This document shows positions 26,807 through 34,848 of a stretch of 34,848 bases of DNA, piece after piece. The translations under genes and the position numbers were made by a program. The notes under the pieces are model-generated. The model had not been told where the DNA came from, ran no database searches, and saw nothing but the letters and a program-made list of their open reading frames with translations. How positions within the stretch are numbered: the first letter of the stretch is position 1; each line of letters opens with the position of its first letter. This DNA comes from Nocardia alba NBRC 108234. GTDB taxonomy: Bacteria; Actinomycetota; Actinomycetes; Mycobacteriales; Mycobacteriaceae. The DNA lies in the NCBI RefSeq assembly GCF_001612665.1, contig NZ_BDAX01000042.1:1-34848 (forward strand). The letters run 5' to 3'.

Positions 26807-27385
26807 CTACCAGCTGCGCGCCACAGTCCCCTTGGAACCGGTGACCAGGCTGTTCGCCGGAACGTCGTCGGCGACGATCGCACCCGCGGCGATTACCGAC
26901 TCACGGCCGATACTCACGCCGGGCAGGATCATCGCGCCCGCGCCGATCCATACCCGTTCCGCGATGTCGATCGGCGCGCCGGTGAGGTATTCGCGCCGTT
27001 CCTCCGGGTCGACAGGATGGCCCACGGTGATGAAGGTGGCCTTCGGTCCGATCATCACCCGCTTGCCCAACCGGATTCCGGCGTAGTCGAGGAACGTGCA
27101 GCCCTGATTGATGAACACGCCCTCGGCCAGGTCGAGGTTGCGGCCGTGATCGGTATAGAAGGGCGGATAGATCGTCAGACCGGCCGGCAGCGGACGGCCG
27201 AGAATCTGTTCGAGGAGCGCCACCTTCCCGACCTCATCGTCGAAGGGCAAGAGGTTGAGGCGGGAAGTCAACGCGCTGACCTCGAGAACCCGCTCGTGCA
27301 TCGCCTGGAACTCGGCCCCGAGTACCCGTTCGCCCCTGGCCAGAAGTTCGGGATCGTGAATCCGCATGATGTTGTCGCTCGCCAT
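26807..27385 (-). CDS. sugar O-acetyltransferase (hexapeptide repeat, maltose/galactoside acetyltransferase type)
   Basis: About 192 residues. A helical Mac-type N-terminal domain (1-60) is followed by a left-handed beta-helix of hexapeptide repeats ([LIV]-G-x-x-x-x): GVFINQGCTFLDYAGIRLGKRVMIG and, further on, VWIGAGAMILPGVSIG. The catalytic His is in FITVGHPVDPEERR. The family moves acetyl from acetyl-CoA to a sugar hydroxyl. The sugar here cannot be told; maltose, galactosides, or nodulation-type oligosaccharides are used by relatives. The ATG at 27385 is chosen for the family N-terminus; an upstream codon at 27448 would add an Arg-rich leader without support. It stands alone on its strand. 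Confidence 0.87.
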   Translation of the reverse strand: MASDNIMRIHDPELLARGERVLGAEFQAMHERVLEVSALTSRLNLLPFDDEVGKVALLEQILGRPLPAGLTIYPPFYTDHGRNLDLAEGVFINQGCTFLDYAGIRLGKRVMIGPKATFITVGHPVDPEERREYLTGAPIDIAERVWIGAGAMILPGVSIGRESVIAAGAIVADDVPANSLVTGSKGTVARSW

Positions 27386-27703
27386 GCCCCGATTCTCACG
27401 CACCCTTCGCCCGATCGGAACGCCACCGCCGATCCGGTCGCACCGCATCGATCACGCGGTGAGCGGCGGCTGGTCCCGCGGCGCCGGGCCGGCGACAAGA
27501 TCACCGACGCGTATCGATGACGGGGGGATCGTGCCGATCGGGGGCGAGCGGATTACGATCCGTGCGGTCGGGTACCGGCGTGATGAGCATCCCTGCCCCG
27601 AGACGGCGGTTTCGAGGGATACTGGTGAGGGCGAAACCCGCGGGTGAGCCACATTGCGGCAAATTACAGAGCTGCAATTTACAGAGAAATGGAGCTTGAC
27701 GAC
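27386..27703. other. divergent spacer between acetyltransferase and flavohemoglobin genes
   Basis: This 318-base region holds no gene I can support. Its left part is GC-rich, with no clear motif. Near the flavohemoglobin start it becomes AT-rich and carries the tandem 13-base repeat described separately. Promoters for both flanking genes should lie here. Confidence 0.4.
27659..27686 (+). promoter_or_regulatory. tandem 13-bp repeat upstream of flavohemoglobin gene, candidate operator
   Basis: GCAAATTACAGAG (27659-27671) and GCAATTTACAGAG (27674-27686) differ at one base and are 15 bases apart centre to centre. The AAATT/AATTT cores are also inverted to each other across ten bases. The repeat ends 17 bases before the GTG start, a good place for a regulator site around the promoter. 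No known consensus is matched with confidence. Confidence 0.5.
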
Positions 27704-28861
27704 GTGGATGCGCGTTCTCTTGCGCTGGTCCGCGCCGATTTCCGCGGGGTGTCGGAGACACCTGGCGGTGCTGAGCGGCTGATCAGCGCTTTCTACGGTC
27801 ACCTGTTCGCCCAGGACCCGAGGTTGCGTGAACTGTTTCCGCCTGCCATGGACATGCAGGCCAAGCGGATCACGACGGCGGTGCAGTTCGTCCTCGACCA
27901 TCTCGAGGACTTCGAACGTGCGCAACGCTTCCTCGAGCAACTGGCCCGCGATCATCGCAAATACGGGGTCGAAGCCGACCACTACGACATGGCCGGACGC
28001 GCGCTGCTCGCGGCGCTGCGCACCTTCCACGGCAATCGCTGGACCAGAGAACTCGATGACGGCTGGCGTGACATCACGCTGCTGATCTCGGCGTCGATGG
28101 CGATCGGCGCCAACGAGGACACCTCGCAGCCGTACTGGGACGCGACCGTGGTGGGTCATCGGCGGGTACTCGACGATCTGGCGATCGTTCGGTTGCAGGC
28201 CGACGGGCCCATTCCGTTCAAGGCCGGACAGTATGTGCCGGTCGCGGTGCCGCAGCGCCCGAACATGTGGCGCTACTTCTCCCCCGCCATCCCCGCGAAC
28301 CCGTATGGCGAGATCGAATTCCATGTGCGGCGGATCAGCGGCGGCTGGGTGAGCCCGGCCATCGTCAACGACACCAAGGTCGGGGACCGGTGGAAGATCG
28401 CCGGGCCGCTCGGCGGGTTGCACGTGGACCGCGAGTCCGGCCGCGACGTGCTGATGATCGGCTCCGGCACCGGCATCGCACCGTTGCGGGCGCAGCTGAT
28501 CGAGATGAGCCAGCGGGGGATCAATCCGCGCGTGCACTTCTTCATCGGCGGGCGCTATCCCGGCGACCTCTACGACGTGGACAACATGTGGCAGCTCTCG
28601 CAGTCCAACCCGTGGTTGACCGTGGTGCCGGTGTGCGAGGAACACACCAATCCCTGGTGGTATCCCCAGGATTCGGGCCAGACACCGATGGGCATGCCGC
28701 GCCGCCTGGTCGGTAATCTAGGAGCGGTGGTGACCAGCTTCGGTGCGTGGTCGGACCGTCAGATCCAGATCGCGGGATCGCCGTCGATGATCGCCAACAC
28801 CCGCTACGCGCTGCAACGGGCCGGTACACCGAGCGAGATCATCGCCGCCGACCCCGTCTGA
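27704..28861 (+). CDS. type II flavohemoglobin (globin-FAD/NAD reductase fusion), copy 1
   Basis: A 385-residue fusion of a globin (about 1-135) and a ferredoxin-reductase-like FAD/NAD(P) module (about 142-385). Heme-pocket residues fit flavohemoglobins: Tyr31 (B10), Gln52 (E7) and proximal His84 (F8), with Tyr94. The proximal Glu of E. coli Hmp is not at the expected place. FAD contact is RYFS (190-193) and the nucleotide loop is GSGTGIAPLRAQ (253-264). These departures match the type II flavohemoglobins of mycobacteria (Rv0385 class), for which electron transfer from D-lactate rather than NO dioxygenation has been proposed. The GTG at 27704 is chosen because GGAG lies nine bases upstream and it aligns exactly with the second copy; ATG 27689 is the alternative. 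The reductase gene follows after 28 bases. Confidence 0.88.
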   Translation: MDARSLALVRADFRGVSETPGGAERLISAFYGHLFAQDPRLRELFPPAMDMQAKRITTAVQFVLDHLEDFERAQRFLEQLARDHRKYGVEADHYDMAGRALLAALRTFHGNRWTRELDDGWRDITLLISASMAIGANEDTSQPYWDATVVGHRRVLDDLAIVRLQADGPIPFKAGQYVPVAVPQRPNMWRYFSPAIPANPYGEIEFHVRRISGGWVSPAIVNDTKVGDRWKIAGPLGGLHVDRESGRDVLMIGSGTGIAPLRAQLIEMSQRGINPRVHFFIGGRYPGDLYDVDNMWQLSQSNPWLTVVPVCEEHTNPWWYPQDSGQTPMGMPRRLVGNLGAVVTSFGAWSDRQIQIAGSPSMIANTRYALQRAGTPSEIIAADPV

Positions 28862-28889
28862 AACGCCCGCGACATCGCGAAAGAGGCTG

Positions 28890-29648
28890 ATGAGCAACGT
28901 TTTTCCCGACCCCGCCTGGACGGCCACCGTCGTGGGCCACCATCGCTTGCGCCACGACCTCGCCGTCATCCGGCTGATCGGCGATTTCGTGCCGTTCGAA
29001 GCGGGCGATTCGGTGGAGGTCGAGGTACCGCAGCATCCGGGCGTGCGGCGGCGGTTCTCGCCCGCGTTGCCGCCCTCGCTGGACGGCAAGATCGAGTTCC
29101 ATGTGCGGACGGTGCCCGGCGGGTGGTGTTCGAGTTCCATCGTCGCCGACACCAAACCCGGTGACCAGTGGCGAATCAACGCTCCCCGTGGGGTTTTCGC
29201 GGTCGATCCGGACGCGACGCAGCTGGTGATGATCGCCGGCGGTACCGGTCTGGCGCCGATGCGCGCCCAGCTCCTCGACCTGGCCCGGCGCGACACCCCG
29301 CCGCGCACCTATCTGTTCTTCGGTGGCCGAACGCCGCGCGACCTCTACGCCAACGACATGCTGTTCCTGCTGGCGGGCGAATTGCCGTGGCTCTCGGTCA
29401 TTCCGGTGGTCGAGAGCCCGGACGACCCCGCGGTGCGCGACGAATGGCACGAGCAGACCCGCTCCGATGTCGGCTTCGGACCGGACGAGATGCTGCACGG
29501 CACGCTCGCCGATGTCGCCGCCGCGCACGGGCCCTTCACCGAAAACCAGGTCCTGATCTGCGGTTCGCCCGCGATGGTCCGCACCACCGTCGATCGCCTG
29601 ATCGAGGCGGGAACTCCCCCGGCCAACATCATCTCCGAAGGCGCCTGA
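28890..29648 (+). CDS. stand-alone FAD/NAD(P) reductase domain protein, globin-less flavohemoglobin paralogue
   Basis: A 252-residue protein that is colinear with the reductase half of the two neighbouring flavohemoglobins and lacks the globin. It begins in the same DPAWTATVVGHHRL-type strand. It has RRFS (54-57) in place of RYFS for FAD, the IEFHVRTVPGGW segment and the nucleotide loop GGTGLAPMRAQ (117-127). It should carry FAD and pass electrons from NAD(P)H to an unknown acceptor, perhaps a globin or ferredoxin-like partner. The ATG at 28890 has AGAGG a few bases upstream. It shares an operon with copy 1 and converges on copy 2 with 34 bases between stops. It could be a globin-loss duplicate of copy 1. 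Confidence 0.87.
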   Translation: MSNVFPDPAWTATVVGHHRLRHDLAVIRLIGDFVPFEAGDSVEVEVPQHPGVRRRFSPALPPSLDGKIEFHVRTVPGGWCSSSIVADTKPGDQWRINAPRGVFAVDPDATQLVMIAGGTGLAPMRAQLLDLARRDTPPRTYLFFGGRTPRDLYANDMLFLLAGELPWLSVIPVVESPDDPAVRDEWHEQTRSDVGFGPDEMLHGTLADVAAAHGPFTENQVLICGSPAMVRTTVDRLIEAGTPPANIISEGA

Positions 29649-29682
29649 GTCCCACGGGCCGGTTTCGCGATCGGCTCGCGGG

Positions 29683-30852
29683 TCAGAACAGGGGGTCGTG
29701 GCGGATCGACTGGGCTTGGGTGCCTGCCGCCATGAGACGGAACTTGGTGGTTTGGACCATGGAGGGGGAGCCGACTATTTGGACGTCGCGGTCGGCCCAG
29801 GGGCCGTAGCCGGCGACCACCTTGCCGATTTGGCCGGTCACGCGGGGTTCCAGGCCGGGTAGATTCGGGTGGGGTTCGCCGGAATCGTAGTACCACCAGG
29901 GGTTTTCGTCGCTCTCGGTAACGGGGGTGACAGTGAGCCACTTGTTGGCGATGGCGAGTTGGCTCAGCACCTGGAGGTCGTAGAGGTCGCAGGGGTGGTG
30001 GCCGCCGACGAACAGGTGGACCTTCGGGTTGACCCGGCGCTGGGCCATCGCCATGATCTGCGCGCGCAGGGGGGCGATGCCGGTGCCGCAGCCGACCATC
30101 AGCATCTTGCGCTTGGTGTTGCGTGGCACGCCGAGGCCGCCCAGCGGTGAGCCGAGCGCCCACTGATCACCGACGGCGGTGTGCGCGACCAAGGCCGGGC
30201 TGACCCAGCCGCCGAGGACGCCACGCACGTGGAACTCGATCTCGCCGTTGGGATTGGCCGGATTCGCGGGCGAGAGATAGCGCCACATCCGCGGCCGCGA
30301 GGGGATCTGCACGCTGAGGTACTGACCGGCGGCGTACTGCATCGGCGTGTCGAGCTGCACCCGAATGATCGAGAGATTGCGCAGCACCTCGCGATGTTCG
30401 ACGACCGTGCCCGTCCAGGTGGCCGGGGTCATCTCCTTGTCGGCGGCGCTGATCATCGCACCGCTGATGGTGGCCAGGCCCTCATCCCAGGCGGTGGCGA
30501 CCTCGTCGGTCCACATCTCCGCGCCGGCGAATAACCGCAAGGCCGATTTCAGCGAGTTGGCCACGGCCACATAGTGCGCCGGTTGCACGCCGTACTTGCG
30601 ATGGTCGCGCCCGAGCTGGGCCAGGAACGGCAGCAGCTTGTCGGGCTCCTCCAGCCGTTCGAGGGCATAGGCGATCGCCGTGATGAGCCGATCGCGCTGC
30701 GCATCCATGGCTGCCGGGAAGTAATCGCGGACACCCGGGTAGTCCGTGAAGAGGATCGAGTAGAACGACCTCGACAACTTCTCGGGTCCGCCTTCTTCCG
30801 CGGCAACCGCCTTGAACGTAGTACGGATCAAAGCGACAGTCCGCGAATCCAT
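29683..30852 (-). CDS. type II flavohemoglobin (globin-FAD/NAD reductase fusion), copy 2
   Basis: A 389-residue paralogue of the gene at 27704, on the opposite strand, with the same layout. Tyr31 (B10), Gln52 (E7) and His84 (F8) fall at identical positions, and Tyr94 is also kept. The FAD motif is RYLS and the nucleotide loop is GCGTGIAPLRAQ. The two copies are clearly diverged, so the duplication is old or one was acquired. The ATG at 30852 is preferred: GAGG stands 11 bases upstream, and the N-terminus MDSRTVALIR matches VDARSLALVR of copy 1, while the GTG at 30861 is too near the GAGG. It has its own long upstream region and so is probably controlled separately. Confidence 0.88.
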   Translation of the reverse strand: MDSRTVALIRTTFKAVAAEEGGPEKLSRSFYSILFTDYPGVRDYFPAAMDAQRDRLITAIAYALERLEEPDKLLPFLAQLGRDHRKYGVQPAHYVAVANSLKSALRLFAGAEMWTDEVATAWDEGLATISGAMISAADKEMTPATWTGTVVEHREVLRNLSIIRVQLDTPMQYAAGQYLSVQIPSRPRMWRYLSPANPANPNGEIEFHVRGVLGGWVSPALVAHTAVGDQWALGSPLGGLGVPRNTKRKMLMVGCGTGIAPLRAQIMAMAQRRVNPKVHLFVGGHHPCDLYDLQVLSQLAIANKWLTVTPVTESDENPWWYYDSGEPHPNLPGLEPRVTGQIGKVVAGYGPWADRDVQIVGSPSMVQTTKFRLMAAGTQAQSIRHDPLF

Positions 30853-31109
30853 ATGTGTCACAACCTCGTTTCGCCATCGAACGCTAGCCGCGCCGGCGAG
30901 TGACGGGCTGGGAGGACACTCGTCAGCAGCCGATGCGAGAAGTCTAGGCGAGGTTTGCCAGCTTCGGAATCGTACTCTTAAACATCACGCATGTAATTCG
31001 CGAAATACCAGGCGGTTTCCAGCATTTTCCCACAAAAACATACTCGGATCCCGCAAATTGTGGATGAACAACTGCTCACGATTCACGAAAACTCCCGGTG
31101 CATCAGCCA

Positions 31110-31122
31110 ATTGGTGACCAAT
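31110..31122. promoter_or_regulatory. perfect 6-1-6 palindrome ATTGGTGACCAAT
   Basis: A perfect palindrome with a one-base centre. It abuts a CCAATTGG palindrome at 31108-31115. It lies about 260 bases upstream of flavohemoglobin copy 2 in a gene-free stretch, and it may be an operator or chance. Confidence 0.3.
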
Positions 31123-31404
31123 GGCCCTGGTAGAGCGATCCTTCCGCTACGTCGGCCACGTGCGATGTTCCGACGCGCCGAGCCACGACACGCGAGTCGG
31201 CATACCAGAGTGACTGGTCGAGAGCAGCGAATTGCCCTCCGTTCGATCCGAATTCAGCATCTCTACAGCAAACACTGGGACCTCGGCGGCGATAAATCCC
31301 CACCTCAGCGTGCCGCGACGCTACTTTCGATCGACGAGGTCGCGAATAAAGCGGTTGCTGGAGAGTCACCAGCCGGTCGCCGGGGGTTGACCGGAAACGA
31401 ACAA

Positions 31405-31447
31405 GCCTCCGGCTCGGATCCACCGCAGCGGAAGCCGAACCGGAGGC
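31405..31447 (-). terminator. intrinsic-type terminator of the dnaK-grpE-dnaJ-hspR operon
   Basis: Arms GCCTCCGGCTCGG (31405-31417) and CCGAACCGGAGGC (31435-31447) pair at 12 of 13 positions around a 17-base loop. The hairpin begins 19 bases after the hspR stop. On the minus strand it is followed by a T-rich TTGTTCGTTT. Confidence 0.75.
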
Positions 31448-31466
31448 TCGTCGTGTCGAAGACGAC

Positions 31467-31898
31467 TCAGCGCCGATGCCGTGGTTGCCACACCACGAGC
31501 GCGGTACTGCGAACAGGCGGCGACAGATCGGGCCGGTAGCCCGCCCGCAACCGCTCCAACTCCGTGCTCATCTCCTCGACGCGCTGCTGCAACGCCTCCA
31601 CCTGATTGGTGAGCTCGATGATGCGCTTGATGCCGGCGAGATTGACGCCCTCGTCCTGCGACAGGCGCTGCACCTCGCGCAGCACCTCCACGTCGCGAGC
31701 CGAATATCGGCGTCCGCCACCCGAGGTCCGTTGCGGGGTGACCAAACCCAGCCGGTCGTAGGTACGCAACGTCTGCGCGTGCATCCCCGCCAGCTGAGCC
31801 GCCACCGAGATCATGAAGAACTCGGCACGTGCGGTAGCACCCGAAACCGACTTCGGATCCGGACTGTCCGCGCCTGTCCCTGCGCCCTCCGTGCTCAC
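31467..31898 (-). CDS. hspR: heat-shock repressor HspR (MerR family)
   Basis: A 143-residue MerR-type regulator and last gene of the dnaK operon. The winged helix-turn-helix spans about 28-68, with MISVAAQLAGMHAQTLRTYD (29-48), then RTSGGGRRYS. The family signature LSQDEGVNLAGIKRIIEL is near 79-96, and a coiled coil follows (97-118). The C-terminal tail STALVVWQPR is kept as in the mycobacterial protein. HspR binds HAIR sites with DnaK as co-repressor and represses dnaK and clpB. The N-terminus is about 15 residues longer than in M. tuberculosis. The GTG at 31898 has a strong GGAGGAGG ten bases upstream. It follows dnaJ by 44 bases. Confidence 0.97.
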   Translation of the reverse strand: MSTEGAGTGADSPDPKSVSGATARAEFFMISVAAQLAGMHAQTLRTYDRLGLVTPQRTSGGGRRYSARDVEVLREVQRLSQDEGVNLAGIKRIIELTNQVEALQQRVEEMSTELERLRAGYRPDLSPPVRSTALVVWQPRHRR

Positions 31899-31942
31899 GC
31901 TGCGCTACCTCCTCCGGGCGCCGAACTCGATGTGCGGGGACA

Positions 31943-33139
31943 TCAAGCGCCTGCCCATCCCGCACGCGGTTCGAAGCCGCTGGCCTTCTCCGCCTCCTGA
32001 TAGGCCTTGAGCGCATCGGTGGCGTCGGAATCGAGCGACTGCGGCACCGCGACTTTCACCGTGACCAGCAGATCACCGGCGCCGCCCGCCGCGCCGCGCT
32101 TGGGCACGCCACGACCACGCACTCGCAGAATACGCCCGTCGGCGGTGCCCGCGGGCACCTTCACGCCGACCCGGCCGTCCAGCGTCGGCACGGAAATCGT
32201 TGTCCCCAGCACCAATTCGCTGTAGCTCACCGGGAGCACCAGGGTGAGGTCGTCGCCCTGGCGGCCGAAGACCTTGTCCTGGCTGACGTGCACCGTGACA
32301 TACAGATCGCCCGACGGCGCACCGCGCAAACCCGCCTCGCCCTGACCGGCCAGCCGGATCTTCTGACCGTCACTGACGCCAGGAGGGATCCGGACGGTGA
32401 TGGTGCGGGTGCGGTTCTGGATACCGGTGCCGGAGCAGTCGGTGCACGGGTCGTCGATGATCGACCCGGTGCCGCGGCAGTCGTCGCAGGGCTCGCTGAA
32501 ACCGAACGCGCCCTGATTGCGGCTCACCACGCCCGCACCGTTGCAATGCGGGCACACGCGCGGGCTGGTGCCCGGCTTGGCACCGCTGCCGTGACATGTG
32601 GTGCACGGCGAAGGACTCGTCATCCGCAACGGCACGGTGACGCCCTGGGCGGCCTCTCGGAAACCCAGGGTCGTCTCGGTCTCCACGTCGGAGCCGCGCC
32701 GCGGCCGAGCCGCCGCCCGGCCACCGGCACCGCCCCGGTTGAACAGCCCGCCCAGCAGATCGCCGAGCCCGCCGTCACCCGCGGCGCCCGCACCACCGGC
32801 CTGACCGAAGATGTCACCGATGTTGAAGTCCTGCGAGAAGCCGCCGCCCGCACCGGGATTGAACCCGCCGCTGCCGTAGGCTCGTCCGCCACCACCGCCG
32901 CCCGCGAACATGCGGCGCGTCTCGTCGTACTCCTTGCGCTTGGCCGGATCCGACAGCACCGCATTGGCTTCGCTCACGGTCTTGAACCGCTCCTCGGCCT
33001 TGGTGTCACCCGGATTGGAGTCCGGATGCAGGTCGCGGGCGAGCTTGCGATACGCCTTCTTGATCTCGTCCTGCGAGGCGCCGGAGGAGACACCCAGCTC
33101 CTTGTAGAAGTCCTTTTCGATCCACTCCCGTTGGCTCAC
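31943..33139 (-). CDS. dnaJ: chaperone protein DnaJ
   Basis: A 398-residue type I Hsp40 that delivers substrate to DnaK and stimulates its ATPase. It has a J-domain with HPD at 38-40 and a Gly/Phe-rich stretch (about 79-145). Four CxxCxGxG zinc repeats follow at 179-186, 196-203, 218-225 and 232-239, then the C-terminal substrate domains with the PAGTADGRILRVRGRGVPK segment. The N-terminal SQREWIEKDFYKELGVS matches mycobacterial DnaJ1. The GTG at 33139 has GGAGGAG upstream. It lies 21 bases after grpE and 44 bases before hspR. Confidence 0.97.
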   Translation of the reverse strand: MSQREWIEKDFYKELGVSSGASQDEIKKAYRKLARDLHPDSNPGDTKAEERFKTVSEANAVLSDPAKRKEYDETRRMFAGGGGGGRAYGSGGFNPGAGGGFSQDFNIGDIFGQAGGAGAAGDGGLGDLLGGLFNRGGAGGRAAARPRRGSDVETETTLGFREAAQGVTVPLRMTSPSPCTTCHGSGAKPGTSPRVCPHCNGAGVVSRNQGAFGFSEPCDDCRGTGSIIDDPCTDCSGTGIQNRTRTITVRIPPGVSDGQKIRLAGQGEAGLRGAPSGDLYVTVHVSQDKVFGRQGDDLTLVLPVSYSELVLGTTISVPTLDGRVGVKVPAGTADGRILRVRGRGVPKRGAAGGAGDLLVTVKVAVPQSLDSDATDALKAYQEAEKASGFEPRAGWAGA

Positions 33140-33160
33140 CGGGCATCTCCTCCTCTCACA

Positions 33161-33726
33161 CTATTTATCGTCGGCGTCGGCATCCGAGTCCGATGCCCCC
33201 GCGGCCTCGGCATCGGTTACCCCGACCAGCGCGTGCCGAAGCACCCGGTCGCCGAACCGATAGCCCTTGCGCATGACGATGCCGATCACCGGGTCGGCGC
33301 CCGAACCCTCGTGCTGCACTGCCTCGTGCAGCGTGGGGTCGAACGGGTCACCGGCGGAACCGAATTCGACGAGACCCTGCTTGGTGAGCGCGGTCTCGAG
33401 CTTGTCGGCGACGGACTTCAACGGGCCGGAGTCGAGGTCGCCGTGCGCCCTCGCCCGATCCAGATCGTCCAGCACCGCGAGCAATTCGGTGACCACCGAC
33501 GCCTTGGCGGCATCGATGTTGGCCTGCCGGTCACGCTCGACCCGGCGGCGGTAGTTCGCGTATTCCGCGGTCAACCGCTGCAGGTCGGCCGTGCGCTCGG
33601 CCAGTTCGTCGTGCTCGGGCTCGACAACCTCGGCGTCGACGTCGAGCACCGAGTCCGCCGTGGCGGCCTCCGCGTCCTCGTCGGAGATTTCCTCGACCAA
33701 CTCCTGCTCCGAGGAGTTCGCCTCGG

Positions 33727-33730
<4 letters not shown>
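33161..33730 (-). CDS. grpE: nucleotide exchange factor GrpE
   Basis: A 189-residue co-chaperone that releases ADP from DnaK. It has an acidic N-terminus (1-40), then a long helix with LQRLTAEYANYRRRVERDR. The beta-wing head follows, with FDPTLHEAV and the typical VMRKGYRFGDRVLRHALV (shown in part). It ends in an Asp/Ala-rich acidic tail. The GTG at 33730 overlaps the dnaK stop in a GTGA arrangement, so the two are translationally coupled. Confidence 0.97.

Positions 33731-34848
<1,118 letters not shown>

Larger units (their letters stand above)
30853..31466. other. 614-base gene-free region between flavohemoglobin copy 2 and hspR
   Basis: No gene here is convincing. The open frames present have poor codon use and no family resemblance. 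The part from 30960 to 31090 is notably AT-rich for this genome. It contains ACAT-N5-ATGT around 30982-30994 and, further right, the ATTGGTGACCAAT palindrome. The right end holds the terminator of the dnaK operon. The flavohemoglobin promoter must be on the left side. Confidence 0.45.

Noticed and set aside
31060..31539. 159-codon plus-strand frame in the spacer left of hspR
   Set aside because: It runs into hspR on the opposite strand and across the terminator hairpin. Its codon use and product are unlike real genes here.

Overview
High-GC actinobacterial chromosome, most likely Nocardia or a close mycolate-producing relative. The evidence is gene content and order: an EmbR-like SARP/FHA regulator, a class II fructose-bisphosphate aldolase, DedA, GH76, a SpoU methyltransferase, pyrE, an Rv0383c-like protein, clpB, type II flavohemoglobins and the dnaK-grpE-dnaJ-hspR operon. 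These recall the Rv0350-Rv0385 region of Mycobacterium tuberculosis. GTG starts and ESX (type VII secretion) accessory proteins fit the same group. The genus is inferred; no marker gene lies in the window.

Layout. (1) 132-8538, housekeeping block: embR-like regulator and fba (-), two DedA membrane proteins (+), GH76 and SpoU methyltransferase (-), small membrane proteins, alpha/beta hydrolase and lysoplasmalogenase (-). (2) 8540-15739, a minus-strand run: KAS III (FabH-like), SDR and pyrE (5-base gap), Rv0383c-like membrane protein, DUF5666-like anchored protein, and clpB with a HAIR-type operator overlapping a SigH/SigE-type promoter. (3) 15955-16944, an MDR oxidoreductase diverging from clpB. 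(4) 17220-26323, an accessory type VII secretion region. The plus strand has a WXG100-like protein, a 1554-residue polymorphic toxin, a DUF600/YezG-like immunity protein and a SMI1/KNR4-like protein. The minus strand, converging on it, has a DUF3558 lipoprotein, a small helical protein, a WXG-containing Thr/Pro/Gly-rich substrate and an EspG-like chaperone. No ESX core gene is present. (5) 26411-27385, an unrecognised small protein and a hexapeptide-repeat acetyltransferase. (6) 27704-30852, two globin-reductase flavohemoglobins flanking a globin-less reductase. (7) 31467-34848, dnaK (partial)-grpE-dnaJ-hspR on the minus strand, ending at a terminator-like hairpin.

Two stories stand out. HspR, encoded at the right end, is the expected repressor of clpB through the HAIR site at 15789-15809, so the window holds both regulator and target. 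The toxin operon looks like a complete T7SS-delivered antibacterial effector module: N-terminal helical secretion/adaptor region, hydrophobic segment, about 540 residues of Ser/Thr/Pro linker with a decapeptide repeat, a beta-rich pre-toxin domain, a putative caspase-like His/Cys autoprocessing domain, and a His-Me finger nuclease tip. It is followed at once by its probable antidote. The tip and antidote are visibly more AT-rich than the rest, as expected for an exchanged cassette.
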